A stretch of DNA of 64,000 nucleotides from Agarophyton chilense (GCA_030374765.1 JARGXX010000022.1:806001-870000); one strand, 5' to 3'. Positions 19,637 through 30,738 are shown, counted from the stretch's first letter. Notes: generated by a model from the sequence alone, not told the origin. Numbers and translations: made by a program.

Positions 19637-22600
19637 ATGGCAACCATACTCGTCCCTCCCTCGCAACTCCCTCCGCGTACCGTTCGCACTCTGCGGCGTT
19701 CCATCTCCCATCCGCTCCATACAGTTTCCGTTGAACAGTGGTACCCCGAAGCAACGCACGTCGTTATCGAAACCCCTATTCCGTGTCTGGCTCTCGTCTG
19801 CGCGATCGCGTCTGCTGGTCGCGTCGCCCTTGTGAAACCCGCGTTTCTTCACGCGCTCGCGGAGCAATCCCAACAACCCATTCGCTCCCTGACTGAAGCC
19901 CATCATTACAATGTCTCCGATGTGGTGCTTCAGCCGGACACCAATCTGTTGTGGGTCGGCCGCATCTCGCTCGCTGCATACAACTTTTGGAAGCAATTGC
20001 GCTCCAAACAGCTTCCACTCTGGCAGAACAAGGTGCTCTTGATCGGTGAACTACGACCCCGCGGAGGAGCCGCTTCGGCCGCGCCGTCAACCGCTGTCCT
20101 CCGTCACGTTCTCGCTGCGGCCGGCGCCACCGTCGTGTCGGACGACACCGCATGCGCATCGTTTGCAATTGTCGCGCCCGGTGTAAGTCCATCCACTTGT
20201 ACGTTGGTACAACACCTTGTCGACAACAAAGTGTTGTGTCTCGGGCCGGCGTTTGTGATTGATCTTCTTCTGCGATTGGATGCGGATCCGATGCATTACG
20301 TACTGTTTGATCATCAGCGCGCGTTGTGTAGCCCCAGATTCTCAGCGTCAACCATGCGCACCATGACGCATCCTCTACGCGTGAGCAACGTAGCGCAAGA
20401 ACATCTTTCACAGCAACGTTCAGAGGTTGCCAACCACACAGGGGCGCTACTCTGTCCTCCAAAAACAGAGAACCCGCGGACGAGAGCAAGATCCCCAACT
20501 GGCCGTCCAAAAGACGCCCAAGCTCAGGAAAAGGACGCAGGAAAAGCACCAGAAAACAGCGGAGATGCGCTACCAACGGAGCGAGAGAAGAGCGCATCGC
20601 CTCCTGAGACATTGCGAGTCAAAACAAAGCGCGCAAGTGCACCGGGTGGCGTCTCGGCTGCCCCCAACGTGCGCAAGTCGGCGAGGCTCGAAGCGAAGAA
20701 GAGAACAAGCGGCTCGACTCGGCCCACGGGTGCAGAGCCAGCATCCGTACCGGATGGTTCGCAGAAGTGCGCTCCTTCCGCCTCGGTGAGCGTGACGGCG
20801 CGAAAAAAATCGCGGAGCAAACGCTCGCGACCGTGCCCGAAGAAAACACAGAAAGCTGCGACGATCTCGAACGCACAGCAATCCGAAGCAAAGAGCGGAC
20901 CTCCGAAAACAGAAAACCCGACTGAAGAAGCTTGTACTGCAGAAAAGAACCCCTCTGCGTGCGGAAAGGGCATTGAGCAACTCGGGTGTGTGGTGTCACC
21001 GATAACTCCATTACAAGGTGGGCGCTCGCGCAAACGTTGCCGAAACGAAGGTGAGACTTGCCGGAGCTCAAGCTCGGAGGAAGAAGTCAAAATCGTTCGG
21101 CGAGCCAAACGAGCAAGAACGAGCGAATGTACCTCCAGCATGCGTGGAGAAAATGGAGCACCAACCAGACAAGGCGAGCAGTTCACGGCGGGTGCCCGCG
21201 ACCGTGCAGTGCAATCGCTGAATTTCGAACAGCTCCAGGACTCGGACGGGACTGTGAAGGAGTTCACAGGCAAAGGAGAAGGCCCAGCTTGTTCATCACT
21301 GTCACGCACTGGACAAGACGACACTGGGCACGATGCAGTTGCAGACTGCTTGAATACAGCGCAGTCGGGGGGGGCCGCTGAAGAACGGGAAGAACGGCGC
21401 TCACGAGCCAAACAGGGTTTGTCGCATCGATCGAGAGAGTCGTCTGAAAGGATTAGGGCAAAATGGGACGTGGACTCGGACGATGAAGTTGAAACAGCTG
21501 TGCGCTCGGGCGGGGTAGGGGACAGTACATGTGATGTGCGCGATGACAATCATCATGGGGCGCTGCAGAGCATCGAAGAAGGATTCGAAATGTTTTTGAG
21601 GCGCATGGGGGGCGAGCCGAAGGAGAAGGATATTCTGCAGCTGATCAAGGCTCTGGGCGGGGCGGAGGACTTGGACGAGACAGACGGGGAAAGGGAGGAG
21701 GCCGACGGACACGAGAATCAAGTGGCGGTGTTTAGCGAGCGCGACCTGGAGGAGCAGAGCCCCGTATTGGTGGACGACGAAGATGGGTTTGGTGGCGCTG
21801 CGGGCGACGGTGGGGACGACAAGTACGGGCGCGTGGATGGCATGGACAAGGACTTGCTGTCTCAGTATGTGCAAGGGTATGGGACGGGAAGTGGAGGTGT
21901 TTTGCGGCGGAGGAAGAAAGAGGAGTTTGACCCGCTGCAAATCCGGGTGCCGTCAGAACGTATTGTTCTGGAGGGCGTGATTGCGGCGGAGCTGGTGTTG
22001 CCGGAACGGGCTGGATGGATACCAAAGAGGGGCGGGCACTGCGAGGACGACAGGCTGTGCGAAAGCGAGGTGGATGTGAGCGAATGGATTTTTGGGGCGG
22101 AGAAGTACGTTGGAGGCCACGGGTTGAAGGGCGAGATGGGTGGGAGCGGAGCGGGCGGGAGCTGGAGCTTTCGGCAAATGTGGGTGGCTCTGTTCGAATC
22201 AGGAGTGATCGGGCGGCTGGCGGGCGGGGGCGGCGGACTGAGCGAGTCGGAAACGCGACTGGTGAGCGGGGTGTGCATGCGTCTGGTGGCGTGCGACGGC
22301 GGCACAGAAGTGCTGTGGGTGCTGGTGAAGGAGCTGCTTGAGCTGAGGGAACGCGAGCTGCAAAGCGGGTACGACTCGCTGGGAGTTGTTCTCGGGGGCG
22401 CGGGCGGTGGGGCGGGGGTGCGTTTTCGGCACAAGGCGATTGCGGGGATATGGTGCGCGGTGATGCGGCGGGCGAGGCGGTGCGGCGGAGACGCGGCAGC
22501 ATGGAGTGTGATCAACAGGGGGCTGCAGTGGTGGTTTGCAGAAGAGCTGAAGAAGAAGAAGAAGAAGAAGAAGAAGAAGAAGAGGGGCAAGGGTGATGAT

Positions 22601-24663
22601 GAGCGGGTGTTGGTTTCGCTTGTGTCCGGGATGGTTGCGATCGGGAGCATGTTTGGGGTGCGGTTGGACGTGTGGGCGAAAGAAGACGAAGAAGCAGAAG
22701 AAGAGGCAGGAAAGAAGGGGAGGTTACTGGCGGAGAACTGGGGCGTTGTGTGCAAGGCGCTGGAAGATTTGTCAGCAGAGGCGGAGGAGGGCATGGTGCA
22801 GCGGCTGATGAAGCTGGTGAGCGTGCACATGTGCGGGCGGGGGCTGTGGGACGTGACGGAGGAGGTGGTGGAGGGGATGTGCAAGGCGATCCATGAGGTG
22901 TGCAGGGCGCGAGGGCGGAACTGCTACTGCACCAAAGCGGCGATGGTGGTGGAGCGGTTCGGGGGGCTGGGGGGCGGCGGGACGGCGGAACTGGACAGGG
23001 AGCTGCAGACGGGGTGCGAGTGCGCGCTGTGGGTGGGGTGGGTGTACGCGCGGCAGACGGAGGATGGAAGGGACAGGGCGATGAAGCGGGCGATGAGGGT
23101 GATGAAGAGCGCGGGGCGGCTGACGCGGGCGGGGGGCGGGTGGGAGGCGGTGCGGCACCACGTGGGGCTGGTGCTGACGATGGCGGACGTGGTGGCGGGG
23201 GGGTGCAAGAACGGGGAGTTTCTGGTGTGCCGCATGCTGACGAGCAAGTGGGCGGAGGCGGAGGCGGAGCGGGGGCAGACGACGGTGGGGACGCAGTCGG
23301 GGTGGGGCGCGGTGATGGAGGGCGTTGCGGGGCGGTGGCGGGCTGTGGCGGGGCAGGGCGGGGACGTGGGGGTGTACGTGGAGTGGGTGCTGCAGACGGT
23401 GGTGAACAAGCTGGGGGAGATGCGCGGCGGGAGGGGGGGCGCGGCGGCAAGCAAGGAGGCGGCGCGGGCGCAGGACTGGATGTTCTGCAGCGTGGCGGTG
23501 AAGGCGTTCGACATGGTGAGGGAGGTGGGACGCGAGATGCGGCGGCAGGTGGAGGGGCGGGGCGAGGGCGCTCGGCGGCGAGGACGCGACGTGGGGCGCG
23601 TGTGGGCGCGGCAGGCGGCGGCCGTGGGGCGGCTCGGGGCGCAGATGGTACAGCAGCTGGAGGGGCGCGGCGGAGGCGGCGGAGGCGGTGGAGGCGAGCG
23701 GCGCGCGGCGGTGGTGCGCGCGGTGGTGGGCATGGTGGAGGAGCTGTTGCGGGTGCAGGGGCTGGAGGAGGAGGAGGAGGAGGAGGAAGAGGAGGCGGAG
23801 GAGGCGGAGGGGGAGGCGGCGGTGGAGACGCTGCTGGGGGCGGTGATGCGGGTGCGGAGCGACGAGAAGGGGGAAGAGGCGAAGCGGCAGCGGTGGTGGA
23901 GGTGGGGCGGGGCGGCGGTGCGCGCGGCGGCGGGGCGCGCGGTGGGGCTGCTGGTGGGGCGGCGGTGGCGGCGGTGGGCGCGCGGCGGCGTGAGCGAGGA
24001 GGAGAGGGCGCGGCGCGCCGAGCACATGCTACGAAGCTGCGGGCTGCAGCTGCCGGCGGTGGGCGACGTGGGTGAGGTGGCCGTCGACGACGACGACGAC
24101 GACGACGACGACTACGACTACGAAGACGAGGAGGAGGACGACAGGGCGCGCGGCGCGCTGGGCGTGTGGGCGGAGGCGGCGCGCGGCGGGTGGGGCGGCG
24201 CCGCGGCCGCGCATCGGCGCGCGCTGCGCGTGCACTGCGTATGCGCGACGGTGCGGGCGGCGTGCAGCGGCGGCGAAGAAGAAGAAGAAGAAGAAGAAGA
24301 AGAAGAAGAAGAAGGCGGCGTGGGCGATGACGTGCGATTGGTATGCCGCGAGGTACTAGCGCAGACGGAGGCGACGCGCAGCGTGGGCAGGGCGGGGCGC
24401 ACGGCGCGCGTGCCGTGGCGCTGGCGCGTGGTGGCGCACGTGGCACACGCGCGCGCGCTGCCGCGCCGCGCGCTGCCGCTCATGGCGGCCGCCGCCGCTC
24501 GGCGCGCGCGCACGCCGCGCGTGTCGCGCGCCGCGCTCACGCACGCGCTGGCAGCGCTGGCACACGTGGCGGCCGCGCAGCGCGTCCTTTCGCGCACGCG
24601 CGCCGCGCTGCGTCTGGCCGCGCACGTGGCGCCGCGACTGTGCGCCACCACGCGCCCCGACCC

Positions 24664-24705
<42 letters not shown>

Positions 24706-25036
24706 AGACGCGCTGCGCGCCGCGCAGAGCGCGCTGTGTCAATCGCTGGCTACGCGCGCGCGCGGCAGAGACGACGACGTGGAGAGCGCCGTCTTGTTTG
24801 TTCGCTTTGTGCGCGCCTTGCCGCCGGACGACGACTTGCGCGGCGTGTGGCACGCCGCTTCCGCCGCGCGCGCCGCGCCGCGCGTAACACATGCCGCCGT
24901 GCTGGCCTTGCATGCCGTCGTGGAGCGCGTCTTGACGCTCAACCCGCGCGATCACGTTGCTTTACGTCGCTTGCGCGCCGCGTGTGAGGCGAGGGTGCCG
25001 TCCGCCCTACGCCTGGCGCACTCGCTCCGCCTTTGA
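19637..25036 (+). CDS. Giant GC-rich acidic protein with BRCT-like N-terminal segments
   Basis: 1799 aa in one exon. Two alpha/beta segments near residues 10-85 and 130-210 (THVVIETP... and KVLLIGELRP...TVVSDDTACASFAIVAP) have the spacing and hydrophobic pattern of BRCT domains, but no diagnostic Trp is clear, so this is tentative. Residues about 250-720 are a disordered Lys/Ser/Glu linker. A conserved-looking block (about 740-870, YVQGYGTGSGGVLRRRKKEEFDPL) precedes a long helical region. Homopolymer runs interrupt it: Lys (about 970), Glu (about 1376 and 1547) and Asp (about 1483 and 1676). The overall look is a nuclear DNA-damage or chromatin scaffold, inferred from composition only. The coding strand is very G-rich to about 24.0 kb and then becomes C/G-balanced. 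The last 30 bases overlap the converging methyltransferase gene. Confidence 0.7.
22550..24703 (+). repeat. In-frame trinucleotide tracts in the giant acidic gene
   Basis: AAG run at 22550-22582 (poly-Lys), GAG-rich run near 23766-23815 (poly-Glu), GAC run at 24085-24111 (poly-Asp), GAA run at 24274-24312 (poly-Glu) and GAC run at 24665-24703 (poly-Asp). All keep the frame, which supports the reading frame as real and under selection. They are likely to vary in length between individuals. Confidence 0.85.
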
Positions 25037-26107
25037 ACGCTGTCTCTCTGTCTCTGCCCACCGCTCGCCCACGCGCGCCGCGTCCACGCGCTCTAGACGT
25101 CGCCCGCGTACCAGCCTCAGTCCCCACACCGAGCTCAGGCGCACCACGTCGCCGACCACCACCAACGTCGGGCTACACAACTGTGCGTCCGCCACGCGTT
25201 GCACCAGCTGTGACAACGTGCCCGTCACCACGCGTTGTTCATCCGTCGTACCGCGCTCCACGGCCATGGCTGCTGTGCTTTCGCTCAGTCCCCCGCGCAC
25301 CAGCTGTTGCACCACGCTTTCCATCTGCGACAAGCCCATGTACACCACGTACGTTGTACGTTTGTCCACGCTGCCGCGCACCATTCCATCACCTTCAGCC
25401 TCTCCGTCTGCGTCGTCGCGCGCGTGTCCCGTTACGAACTGAACCGAGTCGGCTATGCCGCGCATGGTTAACGGCACCCCGAGTTCAGCCGCAATGCCGG
25501 CCGCCGCTGTGATTCCGGCCGACACCGACACATTCACCCCGCGCGTCTCCAGAAATTGCGCCTCTTCTCCGCCGCGTCCAAACACCAACGCATCGCCGCC
25601 CTTGAGTCGCACCACCTTGTCTCCGCGTCGCGCAAAAAACGCCAACAACAGTTGAATATCCTCCTGTGAACGAGTATGCAACCCGGCGCGTTTCCCCACG
25701 TACACCAGCTGAGCATGGCGCGCACACAATTGTAACACCTCCTGTGACACCAGCCGGTCGTACAGAATTACATCGGCCGTTTGCATGTGGTGCAGCGCGC
25801 GAAGCGTGAGTAAGGATGCATCGCCCGGTCCTGTGCCGACGAGATGCACGCGCGCCGCCGCCGCGCTGCTGCCTGCGTCGCTGCGCTGCGCGCGGAGACG
25901 CTCCAACAGCGTGTCGATGCTGTCCGGCGACGTAGGCGGCGTGGAGTCCCGCGCCGACGCCGACGACGGTAACTGAGCGCGCCACCGTCGCCCCGCGGCG
26001 GCGCGTGTTGGCGCGCTGCGTGGTGGACGCGCCCCATCACGTCGGACGCGCCCCGCTAGTGCCAGCGGGGCCGCCGCGCTCCACACAAATGTCATCACGC
26101 CCATCAT
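25007..26107 (-). CDS. Uroporphyrinogen-III C-methyltransferase (SUMT)
   Basis: 366 aa from the paired ATGs at 26107/26104; upstream codons open only through a GTG. Residues 1-75 are Ala/Arg-rich and look like a plastid presequence. The SUMT/CobA fold shows VGTGPGD (90-96), DRLVS, YVGKRAG, VRLKGGDALVFGRGGEE (166-182) and GITAAAGIAAELGVPLTMRG (198-217). The enzyme uses S-adenosylmethionine to methylate uroporphyrinogen III at C2 and C7, giving precorrin-2, the branch point to siroheme, the cofactor of plastid nitrite and sulfite reductases. No CysG-type dehydrogenase/chelatase domain is fused. Its 3' end overlaps the last 30 bases of the giant acidic gene on the other strand. Confidence 0.92.
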   Translation of the reverse strand: MMGVMTFVWSAAAPLALAGRVRRDGARPPRSAPTRAAAGRRWRAQLPSSASARDSTPPTSPDSIDTLLERLRAQRSDAGSSAAAARVHLVGTGPGDASLLTLRALHHMQTADVILYDRLVSQEVLQLCARHAQLVYVGKRAGLHTRSQEDIQLLLAFFARRGDKVVRLKGGDALVFGRGGEEAQFLETRGVNVSVSAGITAAAGIAAELGVPLTMRGIADSVQFVTGHARDDADGEAEGDGMVRGSVDKRTTYVVYMGLSQMESVVQQLVRGGLSESTAAMAVERGTTDEQRVVTGTLSQLVQRVADAQLCSPTLVVVGDVVRLSSVWGLRLVRGRRLERVDAARVGERWAETERQRSKAERVRQA

Positions 26108-26451
26108 ACGCGTCCGTCCCGCCCCTCCGCACTCGCGCCAGCCGCACCACCACAAGTCGCCGCCGCCGTCGTCGTCCTCGTCGTCGTCCTCGTCTACCAC
26201 CTGCCACCCGCCCCGCCCACTTTAAAAAAAAACCGCTTCGTCGCCGCCAAATGCCCAGCGCGCACGCAACGTGCGCAACGAATGGCGCAACCACACGCGC
26301 GCGCGTTTTGTGAAGAAAAAAAAAAAAAAAAAACACGTGTCAAACCGATTTTCCCAACATATGCATCCAATGAACATCAATCATTGGTTTACTCACAACA
26401 AAACATATCCGCCTATTGCGAGCATATCGTGAACACGTTGCAGTATACATC
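26108..26451. other. Boundary between gene island and transposon tract
   Basis: Promoter side of the methyltransferase gene. CG-rich up to about 26310, then an 18-base A run (26316-26333), then AT-richer DNA up to the TTAA of the piggyBac element. No further gene. Confidence 0.5.
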
Positions 26452-26501
26452 TTAACCCTTTTGAACCGGAAAATACTTTTCTCTACAATTGCAGAGATAA
26501 G
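26452..26501 (+). repeat. piggyBac left end: TTAA, terminal repeat and palindrome
   Basis: TTAA then CCCTTTTGAAC, matching the right end in inverted orientation. At 26476-26501 a palindrome follows (CTTTTCTCTA, six-base loop, CAGAGATAAG), probably a transposase-binding site. Confidence 0.88.
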
Positions 26502-27356
26502 AGCGATCCAATTGGAGAACAACACTTGTGTTGGATAGTGTGCATCAAGCATGCACATGTGCACTGTACAAGAGTAACCATACACACCTGTGTTCAGAAG
26601 CCCTGTGGCTGCGCTTCTACAAACCCATCTCCCCCAACATTGTACCCCCGTCGCGACCTTCCGGCAAGCACAGTTTTCCCCCGATGGCAAACCTCCACGC
26701 ACGCCCCAAGATTTTTTTTGAAGGTGCACGCCATTCCGTTTTCCACGCTTCGGCAAGCTGTTCTTTTGTGCCTTTACTGCCCTCCATAGAAGCCAGTTTA
26801 GTCCAGTGCACTGCACTGTCATAATGTGCTCCAAACCTTCTTCATCACCTAGCGATCTAGAAACTGAGAAAACTAGCAGGAATGGTTAATAGCATTTGTT
26901 GTTCTCAGTAAACTACGTTCGTTTTACTTCATTGTATTTCTTCAAATTTCAGTTTACTATAAATCTAACTTCGAAACTGTGAAATGCCGATTTGCCTATG
27001 TCTATTGTCATGAACGATCCATGAAAAATTTCAATACCTTTGAACGCATCAACTGTTCTGTTGGTTAAGTCTGTTCTGATTTCTTGTGTTGCTTCTACCC
27101 GCATTTTTCTCATTGTGCTTGCCTCGTATGTTTTGCTACATTTCATTGCACGTTCACGGGAACATTGTTCACGTTGCTATAACTAAATATCGATTCCTGT
27201 TGTCAATCAACGAGTTCTATGCAGTACTGCACAGTACTTTGGGACTGGTTTTATTCTCTATATTGATTGTCTCTCCTACTTAGGTTTCAAGCTGTCTGAA
27301 CCGAGGTTTCGGCGTTCTACTGTTGGTGTTGGAGCGACAAGGACCATTGTTTCGTC

Positions 27357-27911
27357 ATGGATCTCGAAAAGGAAAGAGACCGACTGAAGAACTTGCAAGG
27401 AAATGTAGGCTGCACTTTAGCTATTGACAGATCTCAAATGAATGAAAGTGTCAATAAAAGAAAGGGTGTAAATCTTCTTCACGACGCTACTATTGATGTC
27501 GCCAACTGTTTGTGTTGCGGTTAGGAAGCATTTGATGGCTTTGCATCAGTCCTCAAGAATGAAGAAACAACGGCGGCAATCCAAGCTGGCAGCGTCAACC
27601 ACATTGATATTCCGCCTATAAAATCTCACAATGAGGGTGTGGTATGCATCAAATGCGGCGGCACACCTTGTTACTGGATGCAATCTGGGCTATCTGTAGT
27701 GGAGAACATTGCTGTCGAATACACGTCAACAGGAATATGTATCGGTGCGAATAATGAAGTGCGGAAGAAGGCCTATAAATGCTACATATATGAGCGCTAT
27801 TTGTTTCTGGGGAAGGTAAATACAATTCAAATACCGCTCTTCGTCCTTGAAGAGATTCGTAAGACTAATCCGGACCAACCGAGGGCGTGTATGGGATACA
27901 AACAGAAGTAG
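27357..27911 (+). CDS. Second gene of the piggyBac element, unknown function, Cys motif
   Basis: A plus-strand frame runs from ATG 27357 to TAA 27911, interrupted once by TAG at 27522-27524. Either the stop is real, or positions 27405 (GTAGGC) to 27524 (GTTGCGGTTAG) are a 120-base intron, which would keep the phase and give about 144 aa. The distal part contains CIKCGGTPCYW, a possible half zinc ribbon, then a basic-aromatic block (RKKAYKCYIYERY) and a C-terminal IPLFVLEEIRK...GYK segment. I assign no function. Its position inside intact transposon ends makes it cargo or an accessory transposition factor. It converges on the transposase gene. Confidence 0.55.
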
Positions 27912-27949
27912 CTTTACTTCTTCAATAACACTTTAGCGGTTGCGATAGT

Positions 27950-29905
27950 CTATGTAACCTTATTGCGACGCTTGCGGCCTGTCTTGGATGCGTGTGCCCG
28001 CTCGGCCGACAAAACGGCGTGGTACACATCAGGTCGGGTTTCACGAAAGACATCTTTGTGGTGGTAGAAAGAAAAACAGTTCACATGAAAGCCTTGTTTG
28101 CACTGGTGGCAAGAATACTGCGTATATTCACCCCCACTCTTTGTCGAAACCCCCCTGCACAGAACACAATGAACCATTTTCTTGCCCTCCGTTTTGAGCA
28201 TAATGTTCGACTGAGTCGTCGATGGACTACGGGTAACATCAATGTCAACCACGGTGGCAGTAGCTAGCGTTAATGGGGCTCTCCTCTGTTTGTACTTGAC
28301 CTGTTCTTCCACGAGCTGCAGAATAATTCGATGCTTTATGGTGCAAACATCAATTATCTTCTCTCCAGTCTTCTTGATGGACTTTAGCATTGCGTGAGCA
28401 TTCAAAATGCTGGCGTCTAGAATAAACTTAAGAATACGTATCGGTACCTTACGCTCTTTTCTCACCGTGGCTGATGTTGTTCGAAACTGATCAAATCGAT
28501 CAATGCTATTCATGAATAGATTGTAAGTCGCTATTATTGAAGGCACTTGTAACGTCGTTCGTCTCACAGATTCCGCGCCGATCCATCTTTCCAAGGGGGC
28601 TAGTCCATGGACGCAAATTAAAGCGTGCTCGACCGGCCGGTGGATTCGAAGGTGCGGAGTATCGGCAAGATCATTTGTATAAAATGAAACAATCGAACGG
28701 TCTTTGAAGACAACGAGTCCTGTTTTCTCTGCAACAGTTCGGGATGAGCTCGCTTCATCCGGCTTATGGTAAACTTGCACCAAATGCCACTGTCCTCTTT
28801 CCTCATATCTTAGGCTTTCAATTGCCTCCTTCAACGCGCGGCGGTTAGTGCCGTCCACATTATTGAAGCGTACAGTGCCGAGCACCTTGCACTCCCCGTC
28901 ACTAAGTAAAAGCAACTGACGTGCCATGACATGTCTCGTATAACATTTGTCCATCACTATCAAGCTCCCATGGCTGGGGGTGGGATGCAGTTGAGTTTGG
29001 TGTGCCATGTGAGCACACCAAAGGGCAGACGCTGTGAACTTTGTATTGATTTTCCCCTCCACTTTTCTTTCAACTGCGCCACGAAGGATGCGGAAAACAG
29101 ACACATTGTCTTGAATACTGTGTAGATAAGCATGAGACCATCCCACTACAGCATAGAATCGACTCCCGAATTTCACAGGTTCAGATTTCATATATGTCAT
29201 AGCAGTAGTTCGTCCCTTGCATCTCACCGTATTCTCGTCAAGAGAGCTCACGACGACAGGGACAGCTACCGTAGCAGCATTGCTTCCAAAATGCTCCAGA
29301 ATCTGGCGGCTGTGCCACAGAGGATCAACCACCGCAACATTGGAATCATAGCTAGCATACATGCGCAGAGCAGCGCATATGTTCAAGAACATATCCCTGC
29401 TCATTGTCTTTTTGCAAAAAGGGATTCCTAATAGGACTGACGTACACCAATAGTCACGTAAGCGATTGAGGCGATGCACAGAGGTAGCATGCTCAAGACC
29501 AATATATGCCAGCAGCTCGTCCATTCGAAGCAGTTTTGTTCTTATGCCACATTCTATCAATCCCTTGCTTTTCCATGCTCTGACACATTCGAGAAAAGAG
29601 TTATTCAAGAATAGGTTGAACAAACCTAACTCACCTTTGTGGGCATAAGCACGTTTTATGAACTGTGACTTCGCCAGAAAGAGACCCCTTTCCCGTTTCC
29701 ATTTGGCGCAATATGGAACTGTTTGGTAAACAGTTCGTTCTTCTACAGCGCCCAAGGCAGACACTTTGAATTCTTCAGAGTCATATATGTTGTCATCGCT
29801 CTTGTTGGCTGTGCTTTCGTAATTGCTTTATGCATAGTTGACTGAGACGTCTTGGTCAGCATGTATTTCTTGAGCAGGTGGGAGACGTTTCGTTGTCGTT
29901 GACAT
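27950..29905 (-). CDS. piggyBac transposase with one in-frame stop near the N terminus
   Basis: From ATG 29905 the frame reads 25 codons, meets TAA at 29830-29828, then continues open to 27950 (about 625 codons). An acidic leader (SDDNIYDSEEF) just after the stop matches the usual piggyBac N terminus. The DDE_Tnp_1_7 catalytic core keeps three aspartates: D in SSLDENTVRCKGRT, D in LIVMDKCYTRH and D in NSIDRFDQF. The C-terminal Cys-rich domain has CVLC...CHQC...C spacing as in piggyBac target-binding fingers. The enzyme cuts at TTAA by a hairpin mechanism and excises without footprint. The stop may inactivate this copy, or be bypassed by a downstream start or splicing. Confidence 0.88.
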
Positions 29906-30183
29906 GTTGAACGTGAGCGGCAGTGATGATCAAGTGTCAACAGTTCCAAAACGGCTGGCCGAATGCTTTGGCGGGTGTTTTGCCATTCGCAAATTGGCGG
30001 TAGTGCTTGGAAGCGCAACCATCAACTTGGGTTCATGTGTGCATGTGCAAAGCCATGCTGCGCTACGCAAACTACAGCAGCGCAGTAGTAACCATATTTT
30101 GTTCTCATGAGTTGAGGCCACGACGGACGCATTTACTGGTTCATATGAACGCAAATCTGAGCAACAGCCAATAGAGTTTCCTC

Positions 30184-30332
30184 GCTTATCTCTACAAATT
30201 TAGAGATAAGCAAACATTCCACTTGGCAGGCTTTTAACGAACTGGTTAGGATGCGGAAAGCCTTTTCGCCAATCATGTGCATCGCTTATCTCTACAGTGG
30301 TAGAGATGAGCTTTCACGTTCAAAAGGGTTAA
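30184..30332 (-). repeat. piggyBac right end: two palindromes, terminal repeat, TTAA
   Basis: Palindrome 1 at 30184-30211 (GCTTATCTCTA, CAAATT, TAGAGATAAGC). Palindrome 2 at 30284-30311 (GCTTATCTCTA, CAGTGG, TAGAGATGAGC). Then GTTCAAAAGGG and TTAA at 30329-30332, the inverse of the left end. The left end has one such palindrome and the right end two. Confidence 0.88.
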
Positions 30333-30738
30333 GCAAAGAGAATACACATGTTGAGAGGCCCCCGTGATGGGAAATGAGAGGGAAGGGAGGGAGGGAAGAG
30401 AATTAGACATGAAAAGGGGACAGTGCCGTTAAGCCCCGCACGCGCTGAACTCAAGTACCGCGCGCGCGACGTCCTAGGCACAAGGTACGTGACGCTCGGC
30501 ATGACTCACAGCAGCAATACAGATCCTCGCTACTCCTCATCACATCTTCACAAATATAAATCCCTGTACACAATGCGAAGACATAACCTCTCGGGGTGCT
30601 TTATTGCTCTCAGAGCGGATATCAGCTAAATGAGATGACGAGAGATGAAGGGGAGAGAAAAGAAAGCACGAATACTCAAACTAAAAGAGAAGTAGACCTG
30701 CTGAAACACTGGTGCAGGGAGCGTAGTAGGGTGGGAGG
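30333..30738. other. Spacer between piggyBac and the tyrosine-recombinase retroelement
   Basis: About 400 bases, purine-rich (GGGAGGGAGGGA stretch near 30385), no gene. It could be further terminal sequence of the retroelement; no repeat partner was found inside the window. Confidence 0.35.

Larger units (their letters stand above)
26452..30332. mobile_element. piggyBac-family DNA transposon with two genes
   Basis: Both ends carry TTAA (26452-26455 and 30329-30332), the obligatory piggyBac target, followed inward by the same CCCTTTTGAAC terminal repeat. Between them are a transposase on the minus strand and a second gene on the plus strand, converging with 38 bases between their stop codons. 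Length 3873 bases excluding the TTAAs. Subterminal palindromes occur at both ends. The clean ends suggest a complete, fairly recent insertion, although each gene contains one in-frame stop (or a cryptic intron). The element lies directly at the edge of the gene island. Confidence 0.9.

Noticed and set aside
20524..21549. 341-codon minus-strand frame
   Set aside because: Antisense to the Lys/Ser/Glu-rich linker of the giant gene; composition is the mirror of that linker and no motif is present.
22512..24446. 644-codon proline-rich frame on the minus strand, and a 391-codon plus frame at 22900-24075
   Set aside because: The region is so GC-rich that stop codons are scarce in all frames. These are low-complexity shadows of the giant acidic gene, whose homopolymer tracts keep phase in its own frame.
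26340..26834. 164-codon minus frame
   Set aside because: It crosses the piggyBac left end, begins at TTG and has no motif.
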